A stretch of DNA of 64,000 nt from Pseudomonadota bacterium (GTDB taxonomy: Bacteria; Pseudomonadota; Alphaproteobacteria; Rhizobiales; Rhizobiaceae). Positions 53,891 to 62,878 of this stretch are shown here, one piece after another. The notes under the pieces were generated by a model. It had not been told where the DNA came from. It worked only from the letters and a program-made list of their open reading frames with translations, and did not search any database. The stretch lies in the NCBI GenBank assembly GCA_023451735.1, contig JAEXYH010000093.1, forward strand, positions 247,694-311,693. The letters run 5' to 3'. Every line of letters begins with the position of its first letter. Position 1 is the stretch's first letter. A program made the position numbers and the translations under genes.

Positions 53891-54061
53891 GGGTGTCCTC
53901 CTCGAATTGGAGAGCAATCCATACTCTTTCCCAGAGCTTTGGTGAAACGACTTTTGCTAAAGCAACCCATCATCGCCGTTGATAATACGGCGGTTTTGAT
54001 CCGGGGTGGTGAGGCAATGACAGCGCTTCATCCCGCTCATGGAGCTCGCGTCATTCACTGT

Positions 54062-54958
54062 TTACAGCGAGCCCGGCGGCTGGACTGGCGGGCGGCGCTT
54101 GCCGAGTTGCGCCTCGCGCAGGATCGTGAACAGCCCTGCGCCGATAACGATGACGCAGCCGGCAATCATGTTCCAGCTCATCACCTCACCGAAGATGAAC
54201 GTCCCGATGATGCAGACCAGAACCGTCTGCCAGTAGAAGATGGGCTGCACCACAACGGCGTCGAGCACGTCAAAGGCGCGGATCAGCAGGTAGTGGCCGC
54301 TCATGCCGGTGATGCAGAGCGCGAGCATCCAGAACCAGTAGTCGGGCGTGATCGACGTCCAGTAGAACGGCCCGACGAGGGTGATCGCCACCGCACCGGC
54401 AATTCCGGTGTAGAAGAAACTGGTATGCGACGTGTCAGTTTTGCTCACCATCCGGGTCAACACAGAATAGAGCGCGAACATCACGGTGCAGGTGACTGGC
54501 ACCAGAATGTTGCTGTTGAAGGTCGCATGTGTCGGGTCGATGATCAGAAGAATGCCGAGGAAACCGACGCCGATCGCTGCCCATCTGCGCCAGCCAACGG
54601 TCTCGCCGAGCAGCGGAACCGAAAGACAGGCGACGACAAGCGGCGCGGCAGCAAAGATCGTGTGGGTCTGAGCCAGTCCCACATTGGCGAAGGAGTAGAT
54701 CGATATGACGATCTGGAAGACCAGAAGCGTGCCACGGATGATCTGCAGCACGAGCCGGGTGCTTTTTGCCGTTTCTTTGATGCCGCCCGGATTGCGGGTC
54801 GCCAGCGCAAGTACGAAGGCGGCGAAGAACCAGTAGCGGATCATCGCAACGAAGATCGGTGGATAGGCTTGACCGAGATGTTTCGAAATCCCGTCCTGGA
54901 CGGCGAAGATCGAAACCGCTGTCAGCGCGAAGAGAAGTCCCTGGGTGCGTGGTGTCAT
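54062..54958 (-). CDS. DMT (EamA) family transporter
   Basis: This 298-residue protein has ten predicted membrane helices in two EamA repeats (about 5-135 and 150-285). The opening is LLFALTAVSIFAVQDGISKHL. Members export metabolites or amino acids, but the substrate cannot be told. It shares direction with its neighbours but has a gap of about 170 bases before the MFS gene, so co-transcription is not obvious. Confidence 0.85.
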   Translation of the reverse strand: MTPRTQGLLFALTAVSIFAVQDGISKHLGQAYPPIFVAMIRYWFFAAFVLALATRNPGGIKETAKSTRLVLQIIRGTLLVFQIVISIYSFANVGLAQTHTIFAAAPLVVACLSVPLLGETVGWRRWAAIGVGFLGILLIIDPTHATFNSNILVPVTCTVMFALYSVLTRMVSKTDTSHTSFFYTGIAGAVAITLVGPFYWTSITPDYWFWMLALCITGMSGHYLLIRAFDVLDAVVVQPIFYWQTVLVCIIGTFIFGEVMSWNMIAGCVIVIGAGLFTILREAQLGKRRPPVQPPGSL

Positions 54959-55110
54959 GAAGAAATGCTCTTAAGCGTTTTCCGGAAAGAAAGCGCCCAG
55001 GAAGCATGATGACAACCCAAGGCCCGAATCTCGATATTTGCGAATGAAATCGTTTTCGCTGCCAGCATACCATGCCGACAACAGACCATTGCGCATGGCA
55101 GCCATGCGTC

Positions 55111-55131
55111 AAGGGCCGGATCGCGGCCCTT
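55111..55131. terminator. Small hairpin upstream of a decayed repeat
   Basis: AAGGGCC and GGCCCTT form a perfect 7-bp stem with a 7-base loop. It lies downstream of the MOSC gene on the minus strand and may end that transcript. A second palindrome (GCATGG/CCATGC) is just beside it. Confidence 0.4.
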
Positions 55132-55160
55132 GGTACGCTCGGGCATCGAATTCGGGAATT

Positions 55161-55216
55161 GAGAGCAGGTCCAGCAATAGCGGGGGCCGGTCTTGCGTTC
55201 GGAATTGCCTAAAACA
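55161..55216. repeat. Decayed copy of the intergenic repeat
   Basis: This stretch keeps the core TTGCGTTCGGAATTGCCTAAAACA and an AGAGCAGGTCCAGCAA start, and so matches the element at 30461 in order, but with many changes and no clear right end. It lies just after the MOSC gene on the minus strand. Confidence 0.45.
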
Positions 55217-55227
55217 GTCTGGCGGGA

Positions 55228-56076
55228 TCAGGCGCGACGCTTGATGGCCCAGGCATCGCGCTGGCCGGTGATCGTCGCCGTATCGCCAAGTCTGATCGTT
55301 CCTTCGCTGCGCGGCACCGCATTCCAGCCGAACAGCGGGCCTGGAACGCGGCGGTCGCCCGACATGCGGATGCGGCCCATTGCCGGTATCGGATTTGGTC
55401 CCTCGCGCGAACCGCTCTGCTGGTCCTGCGTGGTCATGATGCAGCGGGCGCAGGGTTTGACGAAATCCAAGCGGATGCCGGCAATCTCGATGCCGTCCCA
55501 GTTGTCCTCGGCCCATGCCTCGTCGTGGTCGAGCACAATATTCGGCCGGAACCGGTCCATTCCGACAGATCCTTCGCCATGCTTATCCATATCGGCATTG
55601 AGGGCGGCCAGCGATCCGGTCGTAGTGACGAGCACCTGATAGCCATCGGCAAAGGTGACGGGCGTATCCGGCCCGGCCCAGTCGGCGCTTGCGGTGCGCT
55701 CGGCCTTTTCGTCGAAAAACACGAGTTTCACCTCGCGGCCCAGCCATGTGGACAGGATGGCATTGGCGCCGTCATCGGCGACGGCTGCGCTGACGGGCGA
55801 TTTCCACACCACGACATCCATGCGCCGCTCGGACGGGGGAACGGCGACGAGGATCTCGCCCTTGCCGTCGACTGCAAACCGGTAACCGACATCGCGCGGT
55901 TCGACTTCCACCTGCGCCAGTTCCTGCAGTTCACGTTGGGTGATGAACTGGCCGGACGGATCGACCACCATCATCTGCCGGTCGCCGGGAATGCCCGTTG
56001 CGGTGATCACCGCCTCGTCGAGCGTTATGCCGCGGCCGCTCTTCAAAGGGTAGAAATTCAGTTCCGCGACCTTCAT
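55228..56076 (-). CDS. MOSC-domain protein, YcbX-like
   Basis: This 282-residue protein has an N-terminal MOSC_N barrel (LNFYPLKSGRGI, then GIPGDRQMMV near 30) and a C-terminal MOSC domain (about 130-275) with RFRPNIVLD near 173 and the molybdenum-binding cysteine in VKPCARCIMTTQD near 208. YcbX-type enzymes reduce N-hydroxylated bases and related compounds. The usual C-terminal ferredoxin domain of some YcbX proteins is missing here. It would need a separate electron donor. Confidence 0.87.
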   Translation of the reverse strand: MKVAELNFYPLKSGRGITLDEAVITATGIPGDRQMMVVDPSGQFITQRELQELAQVEVEPRDVGYRFAVDGKGEILVAVPPSERRMDVVVWKSPVSAAVADDGANAILSTWLGREVKLVFFDEKAERTASADWAGPDTPVTFADGYQVLVTTTGSLAALNADMDKHGEGSVGMDRFRPNIVLDHDEAWAEDNWDGIEIAGIRLDFVKPCARCIMTTQDQQSGSREGPNPIPAMGRIRMSGDRRVPGPLFGWNAVPRSEGTIRLGDTATITGQRDAWAIKRRA

Positions 56077-56099
56077 CCTGTCGTCCTCAAAATTCGTTC

Positions 56100-56750
56100 C
56101 TAGATCTCGTCAAGGAACATGTCCCTTATCTGCTTCAGCCGCTCGTGCCGCTCGCCGGCCAGCGCCCGCCCGGCCTCGGTCTTGAAACCATCGGCGAGTT
56201 TGAACAGCTTGACCTCGAAATGATCGATGGCGAAGCTTTTGTCGTCCAGCGGGCGTTGCTTGGCAAGAGGGTCTACCGGGTCATAAAGACCCGATGCCAT
56301 GCGCCCGGCGATGTAAAAACAGCGTGCAGCCCCCACCATGCCGATCGCATCGAGCCGGTCGGCATCCTGCAGGATTTTTGCTTCCAGCGTTTCGGGCGGG
56401 ATATTGGCGGAGAAGCTGTGCGTCGCAATCGCATGGGCCACGGCCTCGACGGCTGCCTTTTCCCAGCCCAAGCCGGCCAGAATGCCGCTCGCCTTTTCCG
56501 CCGCAAGCCGCGAGGCCTGCGCCCTCAGCGGCGAGTTCTTCTCCACAGAGACGCAGTCATGCAGCAGCACGGCGGCGGCCAGGACCGCGCCGTCGCCGCC
56601 TTCTTTGGCGTGGATACGCATGGCATTCCGGAACACCCGCAGGATATGCGCAATGTCGTGGCTTCCGTCGTCGCTATCCGTCGCGTGCGAAATGAGCTGT
56701 CGCGCAAGCGCCTCGTGAGGGGCAAACGCAGCGGCAAGGGACAGGGTCAT
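56100..56750 (-). CDS. HD-domain phosphohydrolase
   Basis: This 216-residue protein has a single HD domain of the YedJ type. SDDGSHDIAHILRVFRNA near 26 and LLHDCVSVEKNSP near 67 carry the metal-binding His-Asp pairs, and ILQDADRLDAIG near 130 is the third. It probably hydrolyses a nucleotide or small phosphoester. The target is unknown. It overlaps the stop of the DUF2339 gene by 4 bases, so translation is likely coupled. Confidence 0.85.
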   Translation of the reverse strand: MTLSLAAAFAPHEALARQLISHATDSDDGSHDIAHILRVFRNAMRIHAKEGGDGAVLAAAVLLHDCVSVEKNSPLRAQASRLAAEKASGILAGLGWEKAAVEAVAHAIATHSFSANIPPETLEAKILQDADRLDAIGMVGAARCFYIAGRMASGLYDPVDPLAKQRPLDDKSFAIDHFEVKLFKLADGFKTEAGRALAGERHERLKQIRDMFLDEI

Positions 56751-59515
56751 GCGGTACTTTCCTTGGAATCAATATCGGGCGCGTCGCTCTTCTTCACCAA
56801 TATCCGCTGGTAGAAAAGCCCGATCCCGATCAGTACCGCCCCAAGCCCGATGAAGGAGAGCGCCCGCAAGATCCCTTCGAGGTTCGACATGTCGATCAAA
56901 AACACCTTCAGCACCGCGATCAGCACCAGCCCGGCGGATGCCAGACGAACGCTCTTGGCATCAAGCTTCGAGCCGAGCACCAGCAGCCCGACGCCGATCA
57001 CCAGCCAGACGACCGAATAGGTATAGGTCTCGCCGGGAAGGAACCCCTTCCAGTCGGCAATGTTTACCCCTTGCCAGAAGCGCCGCACCGAAAGCGTCGC
57101 CCAGAGAAAGCCGAGCACGGCGCCCGAGACGGCAAGCATCGCCACATAAGGCACCGGCCGTCGTCCTCGGGCGAGATAGGCCACCAGCGCATAAGCCAGC
57201 GCCGGCAGAAGATAACCGAGCAACAGCAGGTTGACGAAAGGCCACGGCCCGGTGTCCTCGCCCGAGAAGAACGGATTGAGCGCAAACACATGCAGCGACA
57301 GCACATTGGCCGTCGCAACAACACCGGCGATCATCGATCCGAAGCGGAAGACCGGAGAGGGCGATTTCAGGTCGAGCGTCATCAGGATGCCCGAAAAGCC
57401 GATGGTGATCAGCGTGTAGATCGACTGTTCGCCGAGCGTTGGCACATCGCCGGAAAGCTTGCCTCCATTCATCGCATGATGCACGAGGACGGCGATGGTG
57501 ATCAACGCCGAAAGCGAGGCGAGCGCCTGCATGATATTGCGCGCGCGGAAATCCGAAGACCCGCGCAGCAGCCATGCGGATACGATCGCCAACGCAGTCG
57601 GAATGCCGTAGCCGGCCAGAAGCGCGTTAAAGATCGGCGTCGTGCCGAGGCTGTTGGCGCCGATCAAGGTCGGCTCCCAGGCAATCCTGCCGAAGACGAT
57701 GACGATCGCCGCCGCCATCATCCACGGCAGTGCCGGCCAGTTGCGGATGCGGTTCGCCAGCAGATAGGCAAAGCCGATCACCGAGACGAGAATGGTTGTG
57801 GCTATGCCGTTTGTCAGCGCGTGCAGTGCCAGTATGAAGCCTGCGAAGGATCCCGCAACGACAAGATTGGCCGGCCAGTCGAACCTTTCCTCCGCCTTGT
57901 CCTCGTCCTCATTCCTGCGGAACAGCCATTCGGCGACGCCAAGCAGAACGGCGCCGATTGCGATCCCGTAAAGCCCATGTGTCCAGTCGCGGAAGAAATT
58001 GCCGAAGTTGAGAAAGGAGATGAAGCCGAGCGTCACCGGCATCGCTCCCATCAGGAAGGCCCAGACGAGGGAAAACTCGAATTCCTCCCGGCGGAAACGC
58101 TTCAGGAAAGCCGAGCCGAGGAAGGTGAAGATCGCACCGAGCATGAGGCTGACCGCAATCTCGTTGCCGGAGACCGGAAGCGGGATCGGTGTGCCGTCCG
58201 CGCCTTCCGGTGCGATGTAATCGAGAAGCGAAAGCGCCGTGACGAGCGTGCCGAGAACGGCACCCGCGGCCGAAATGACGGCCGACCATAACGCATAAGA
58301 CCGGGCGGCGCCAAGCGCTGCCAGCACGGAGATAACGGCCAGAAATGCAAATTGCGGATCAAGCCCCGCACTCGAACCCGGACCACCGGCCACTGTCGCG
58401 AGCGCGCCGAGCATGACCATGATCGACAGGGACAGGGTAATCTTCAGCGGCGGACGCGTCAAAAGCGCCTTCCAGCCGGGCTGGACAGCTGCCGCGTATT
58501 GCTGGCCCGGCCAGAGGAAGATAGTCCCCGCCACCATTACGATCATCGTCAGTGATGGCGGCAGCGGATCGAAACCGGTGCCAATTGCGGCATAGGTCAG
58601 CACCCACAGTCCGGTGCCGATATTGGCGAGCATCGGCACGACCGTCCAGCGGCGCAGGCGCGACGCCGCATTGACCGCAAGCCATGTGACGCCGAGGAAG
58701 AGGAACAGCGCGTTGACCTTCGGCTCGTTGGTCGTCACCAGCACCGGCGTGACGAGCGAACCGAGCAGGCCGAGGCCCGCCAGCGCCTGTCCATGCAGCA
58801 GCGACAAGGCAATCACGGCAAACGATACCAGAGCGAGCAGCACGAACGCCGTGCCGGAACCGATGAATTCGTAGAAGGCATAGGCCGCAAACACGGTGCC
58901 GAGCAGCGTCACCGCACCGGCGGCCGTCAACGCGCCGGGGATCATCGCATTGGCATAGAGTTCGGAAGTCTTTGGCAGGGCTTTGCGACGAACGATCTCG
59001 CCGGCCGCCATCAGCAGCAGGCCGAACAGCGATGCCAGCGTCAGTCGTGCCGCAGGCCCGAGGAGCCCGGCCTCGATCGAATAGCGCACCAGAAAAATGC
59101 CGCCGAAGGCAAGCGCCACACCGCCGACCCAGACCGGCCAGCGGGCACCGAGATAGCTTTCGAGATTTTCGCGCGATGGTCTTTCCCGGATCGGGCGCGG
59201 CTTTTCCGATGCCGTATCTTCGTCCGTGATCTCAGCAGAATTGGCCGGCACGACGGTTTCCCCGTCTGCCGTCTGCATCGCCTCCGATCCGGCTGCCGGC
59301 TCCTCGATTCGCATCTCTTCGAGAACCGTCTCCGCCATCTCTTCGCGCACGGGCCGTGGCGCAACAGCGGGGTCGAGACCACCCTCTGCGATCATCTGCT
59401 TGAGTGTGGCAAGTTCCTTCTCCACCCCGTCGACGCGGGCCGACACTTTCCGGTTCTGTGACACCAGAAAGAAGACAAGGATGATCAGCAGGATATCGAT
59501 CAGGAACACGTTCAC
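56747..59515 (-). CDS. Giant DUF2339 membrane protein
   Basis: This protein of about 922 residues starts with one helix (2-20), a coiled-coil-like acidic region (24-110), then about 25-28 hydrophobic segments. The DUF2339 core begins ESYLGARWPVWVGGVALAFGGIFLV in outline. The function is unknown. It resembles multi-pass envelope proteins. The start is GTG; a second GTG two codons later is better spaced from a GGGGGA run, so the first residues are uncertain. The downstream HD gene overlaps its stop by 4 bases. Confidence 0.82.
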   Translation of the reverse strand: MNVFLIDILLIILVFFLVSQNRKVSARVDGVEKELATLKQMIAEGGLDPAVAPRPVREEMAETVLEEMRIEEPAAGSEAMQTADGETVVPANSAEITDEDTASEKPRPIRERPSRENLESYLGARWPVWVGGVALAFGGIFLVRYSIEAGLLGPAARLTLASLFGLLLMAAGEIVRRKALPKTSELYANAMIPGALTAAGAVTLLGTVFAAYAFYEFIGSGTAFVLLALVSFAVIALSLLHGQALAGLGLLGSLVTPVLVTTNEPKVNALFLFLGVTWLAVNAASRLRRWTVVPMLANIGTGLWVLTYAAIGTGFDPLPPSLTMIVMVAGTIFLWPGQQYAAAVQPGWKALLTRPPLKITLSLSIMVMLGALATVAGGPGSSAGLDPQFAFLAVISVLAALGAARSYALWSAVISAAGAVLGTLVTALSLLDYIAPEGADGTPIPLPVSGNEIAVSLMLGAIFTFLGSAFLKRFRREEFEFSLVWAFLMGAMPVTLGFISFLNFGNFFRDWTHGLYGIAIGAVLLGVAEWLFRRNEDEDKAEERFDWPANLVVAGSFAGFILALHALTNGIATTILVSVIGFAYLLANRIRNWPALPWMMAAAIVIVFGRIAWEPTLIGANSLGTTPIFNALLAGYGIPTALAIVSAWLLRGSSDFRARNIMQALASLSALITIAVLVHHAMNGGKLSGDVPTLGEQSIYTLITIGFSGILMTLDLKSPSPVFRFGSMIAGVVATANVLSLHVFALNPFFSGEDTGPWPFVNLLLLGYLLPALAYALVAYLARGRRPVPYVAMLAVSGAVLGFLWATLSVRRFWQGVNIADWKGFLPGETYTYSVVWLVIGVGLLVLGSKLDAKSVRLASAGLVLIAVLKVFLIDMSNLEGILRALSFIGLGAVLIGIGLFYQRILVKKSDAPDIDSKESTA

Positions 59516-59863
59516 TCCCCCATGGCCGGCGCGAGCCCCGATTTCCGGGCAAAAATGTCGCAGGGGCCGACCAGCTCAATGTAGAGGAACGACCTGGCGA
59601 AAAAAGGGGCAGAGTTCGCCTTCCACAGGCCAGAACAAGGCGGGGCATGTTTGAGGTTTCAAGGTACCGGAGATGGCGGAGGTCAGCTGTACGTCGTCAG
59701 GATCGGATTGATCCAAAAGGTATCGGGTCCGGTCCTCGTAACCGGACCCGATACATCCTTGCCATCGTCTGTGCCAAGCCCCGGCTCGTCCGCGCCCATA
59801 AGGGCGTCGGAGGTCCGCTCGTGCCGATACTCTGCCAGGCAGCGCGATGGATAGGGATCTCTG
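59516..59863. other. Gap between DUF2339 and MscS genes
   Basis: No convincing gene is visible. The only strong feature is the 14-bp hairpin at 59720-59754. Small open frames here lack ribosome sites and typical codon use. Confidence 0.45.
59720..59754 (-). terminator. 14-bp hairpin, likely MscS terminator
   Basis: GTATCGGGTCCGGT and ACCGGACCCGATAC pair perfectly over 14 bp around a 7-base loop. On the minus strand it is followed by CTTTTGG. It lies about 110 bases past the MscS stop, so it likely ends that transcript. Confidence 0.6.
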
Positions 59864-60697
59864 TTAGACCGTAGCCTCCTCGGAAGCGTCAGGCGTTTCG
59901 GTTTCGGGCTCCTTGTCGAAAGCGAGCTTGACGGCCTTGGTCATGTCGCGGCTCACCTCCCACCATTGCTTGCTGCCGATCCAGTAGCGCAGGGTGATCT
60001 TGGCGCTTCCGGCATCGAAGTCGAAGAGAAACGCTGCCGGGGCAGGCGATTTCAGCACGCGTTTGTCGGCCGCTGCGAGCTTGATGAGTTTGCTTTCGGT
60101 TACGTCGACACTCTCATCCGCTCCGATCGAAATGGTGATCTCGTGGCGGCGGCTGGCAAGGCGGCTGTAATTGGTGATCGGCACGTTCCACAGCGTCGAG
60201 TTCGGCGCCAGGCGATACACGCCCTCGGCGGTCTTAAGCTCGGTCGCGAAAAGGCCCACATCAACGATCGTGCCGGTAACGGAGCCCGTCTCGATGCTTT
60301 CGCCGACCCTGAACGGGCGCAGGACAAGCAGCATGATGCCGGCGGCGATGTTCTGCAGCGTGCCCTGCAGCGCCAACCCGACGGCAAGGCCGATCGCGCC
60401 GAGGGCGGCGAGAATCGATGCCGTCTGCACGCCGAACTGGCCGAGTACCATCACCACGACGAGGATCAGCGCCGCATAACGCACGATATTGGAGAAGAAC
60501 TGCGACAGGGTCGCATCGATGCCGTTGATATGCGACAGGCCGTTATAGACCCAGCGGCTGATAAGTCCTGCGACGATCCAGCCGAGGATCAGAAGAATGA
60601 TCGCGCCGATGACGGAGAAGGAATATTGGACGGCGAGGGCCGTCAGTTGGGCAAGCGCCGTTCGTGTCGCGACGACAAAATCGGATGCCTGATCCAT
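59864..60697 (-). CDS. Small MscS-family mechanosensitive channel
   Basis: This protein of about 277 residues has three membrane helices, then the pore-lining third helix (GAIGLAVGLALQGTLQNIAAGI near 100, with the usual Gly/Ala pattern), and the MscS beta domain with FRVGESIETGSVTGTIVDVGL. The C-terminal tail is acidic and Thr/Glu-rich. It should release solutes on hypo-osmotic shock. The ATG at 60697 has GGGAG about 11 bases upstream. It is far smaller than the channel at 1335. Confidence 0.92.
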   Translation of the reverse strand: MDQASDFVVATRTALAQLTALAVQYSFSVIGAIILLILGWIVAGLISRWVYNGLSHINGIDATLSQFFSNIVRYAALILVVVMVLGQFGVQTASILAALGAIGLAVGLALQGTLQNIAAGIMLLVLRPFRVGESIETGSVTGTIVDVGLFATELKTAEGVYRLAPNSTLWNVPITNYSRLASRRHEITISIGADESVDVTESKLIKLAAADKRVLKSPAPAAFLFDFDAGSAKITLRYWIGSKQWWEVSRDMTKAVKLAFDKEPETETPDASEEATV

Positions 60698-60826
60698 TCC
60701 GCAAATAACTCCCTTTTTTCTTTGTGCCCGTAATTGGCGCAAAGGATTAGGAGGTCAAGTCAATCGCGGCAGGTTTTCTTCAGTTTTAAGAAGATATTAT
60801 ATTTTTCAACTATTTGGCGAGGTTTT

Positions 60827-61342
60827 CTACTGTATTTCTATCGAAAACGATGCCCGTCCGTCCGTATCTGCGCCACGGCCGATGGATTTCATCGCCGCAA
60901 TCAGTCTGCCCTCGCGCTTCAGCGTCCGATCGCCGATCTCGATCAACCTTGTATTGGGTGTCGCATGGGGCGCTGCCTTGCGCAGCCGTTGTGCCAGCGC
61001 GAAATCGTCCTCTTCCGGATGAAGCGCCAGGATTGCGATGACTGACGCCGCGGGAGAACGGGAAACGCCCATCCAGCAATGTACGACAAGCGGCGCTGAC
61101 TGGTCCCAGCCGAGGACGAAATCGATCAACTGGGCCACATGCTCTTCGCTCGGTGCGATCAGCCCGCCGGTGCCGGCAAAACCGATATCGTTCATCGCAA
61201 GCTTCAAATGCCGCTCGGCCCGGATCACGCCCGGCCGATGAAAATCCTGTTTTTCCGCAATCAGGCTGACCATTTCCTTTGCGCCGTGGCGAACGGCTGT
61301 CTCGGCAATGCTGGCAAGCGGGCAGACGACGATATAACTCAC
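60827..61342 (-). CDS. Dual-specificity / tyrosine phosphatase-like protein
   Basis: This 171-residue protein has the cysteine phosphatase signature HCxxxxxR: HCWMGVSRS, with C89 as nucleophile and R95 binding phosphate. An upstream acid (NDIGF near 51 or the acidic EE region) may be the general acid. It resembles rhizobial DSP-like phosphatases. The substrate is unknown. The GTG start overlaps the stop of the upstream HD gene by 3 bases (GTGA), so the two proteins are co-translated. Confidence 0.82.
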   Translation of the reverse strand: MSYIVVCPLASIAETAVRHGAKEMVSLIAEKQDFHRPGVIRAERHLKLAMNDIGFAGTGGLIAPSEEHVAQLIDFVLGWDQSAPLVVHCWMGVSRSPAASVIAILALHPEEDDFALAQRLRKAAPHATPNTRLIEIGDRTLKREGRLIAAMKSIGRGADTDGRASFSIEIQ

Positions 61343-61956
61343 GAGGCGGTAACCTCCGTCCGCTCCGTTTCGATTGCCTCGAACCGGGCGATGAACAGCG
61401 CTTGAGCCTCGACCGCCGAAAGCGGCTGGAGTGGCAGCATCTCGCGGGTAATGCCGCGCGGCTGTCCGAAGATTTTTTTGGCCTCAGTGGTGGTAAAGCC
61501 GGCAAGCTCGGTCGCCTCGAAATAGGCGGCAATTGTATCGGCCTTCTTGATCAGCACCTTCAGGTCCTTTGTCGGGTGCGGCGGCAAGCCGAAGCGGAGA
61601 TGCACTGCAGCCTCCAGCCGCGCCTCGACCGTCTTGTAACCGCCGCCGACCACCGATTTGAACGGCGAGATCATGTCGCCGATCACATATTCCGGTGCGT
61701 CATGCAGGAGCGTCATCTGTAACGCATCGGCAGGGGCCGCCTCGTTGCAGCGGCGAAAGATCTCTTCGACCACAAGGCAATGCTGGGCGACGGAAAAAGC
61801 GTGGTCGCCGCGTGTCTGGCCGTTCCAGCGGGCAACACGGGCGAGACCGTGGGCGATATCGGCAATCTCCACATCGAGCGGCGAGGGATCGAGCAGGTCG
61901 AGCCGCCGGCCTGAGAGCATGCGTTGCCAGGCACGGGCGCCGGTCATGGCACTCAA
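61339..61956 (-). CDS. YfbR-like HD phosphohydrolase
   Basis: This 205-residue protein has an HD domain of the YfbR/5'-deoxynucleotidase type: GDHAFSVAQHCLVVEEIF near 49, LLHDAPEYVIGD near 83, and DTIAAYFEA near 136. It probably removes phosphate from nucleotides. The start is TTG, which places GGAG about 7 bases upstream and overlaps the YgfZ stop; an ATG three codons later is too far from that site. It is the middle gene of an overlapping operon. Confidence 0.83.
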   Translation of the reverse strand: MSAMTGARAWQRMLSGRRLDLLDPSPLDVEIADIAHGLARVARWNGQTRGDHAFSVAQHCLVVEEIFRRCNEAAPADALQMTLLHDAPEYVIGDMISPFKSVVGGGYKTVEARLEAAVHLRFGLPPHPTKDLKVLIKKADTIAAYFEATELAGFTTTEAKKIFGQPRGITREMLPLQPLSAVEAQALFIARFEAIETERTEVTAS

Positions 61957-62807
61957 CTTTCGGCTCCTTCAGTCCCGCTGGCCGTTTCGGCAGGGAAGGT
62001 GAGGCCGGTCCATTCGGGAAGCGTAATCGCCACCGGCACCTCGTCAGCCAGAAGCCGCACGCCATTGGCGACAGCATCGCCGACCCGGTCGAGCCGCACG
62101 ATCGCCAGCGCCTGTGTACCGGATACCGAGCCGAGCGCGCCGACCGGCTTGCCGCCGGCGGTGATCTCTGTACCGGTAGCCGGCAATGCTGCCTGCGCGG
62201 TTACCTGTGCCACGCGGCGACGGGCCGTGCCGCGATGCTGCATGCGCGACACGACCTCCTGGCCGACGTAGCAACCCTTCCTGAAGGAAAGCCCGCCATT
62301 CTTGTCGAGCAGGATGTCATGCGGAAACGCATCCTGCAGCGCATAGTCCTCGCCGGAGACGACAAGACCTGCCGCGATCCTCAGCGCCTGATAAGCCTGT
62401 GCGGGACCATCTGCATGCTGCCCCGGCATGCGGGAAAGCGCGATCCCTGCCTTGGCAAAACCGCCATCTACAACCTTACCCTGGCCGGCATCGTTGTCCC
62501 AGAACACGGTGACGCCGTTCTCGGGTAGGGCAGCGAGCTCGACCGCCGCGCGCAGCTTGTACATTGTCAGCCGCTTGGTCAGTGCATCGCGCTGACCGGC
62601 ATCGGTTTCGATGAGAAAGCCGTCGCCATCCCGCCAGATCAGGAAATCGAACAGGATCTTGCCCTGTGGTGTCAAAAGCGCGCCGGGACGAGCTTCGTTT
62701 TCCGGCAGTCCCTCGACATCGGTGGTGATCAGCGAATGCAGGAAATCCTGCGCATCCTTGCCAAGAATGCGGATCAGGCTGCGTGTCGGAAGATAGGCTT
62801 TGGTCAT
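61953..62807 (-). CDS. YgfZ/GcvT-domain folate-binding protein
   Basis: This 284-residue protein belongs to the YgfZ family. The family motif KGCYVGQE is present in FRKGCYVGQEVVSRM near 190, containing the conserved cysteine. The N-terminal part has the GcvT-like fold (ILGKDAQDFLHSLITTDVEG). YgfZ helps assemble or repair iron-sulfur enzymes using tetrahydrofolate. It is first of three overlapping genes on this strand, with the HD gene starting at its stop. Confidence 0.9.
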   Translation of the reverse strand: MTKAYLPTRSLIRILGKDAQDFLHSLITTDVEGLPENEARPGALLTPQGKILFDFLIWRDGDGFLIETDAGQRDALTKRLTMYKLRAAVELAALPENGVTVFWDNDAGQGKVVDGGFAKAGIALSRMPGQHADGPAQAYQALRIAAGLVVSGEDYALQDAFPHDILLDKNGGLSFRKGCYVGQEVVSRMQHRGTARRRVAQVTAQAALPATGTEITAGGKPVGALGSVSGTQALAIVRLDRVGDAVANGVRLLADEVPVAITLPEWTGLTFPAETASGTEGAES

Positions 62808-62878
62808 GGAACGGGAATCCCTCTACTCATCACGGAGATAAGTCTTCGCGACGAGCGGAGCAAGCCGGATGGACCGGA

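Noticed and set aside
57071..58291. 406-residue open frame opposite the DUF2339 gene
   Set aside because: Its composition is rich in Arg, Asp and His with no fold pattern, as expected for antisense reading of a membrane protein.
59647..59874. 75-residue open frame between DUF2339 and MscS
   Set aside because: It runs through the 14-bp hairpin, has no ribosome site and overlaps the end of the MscS gene.
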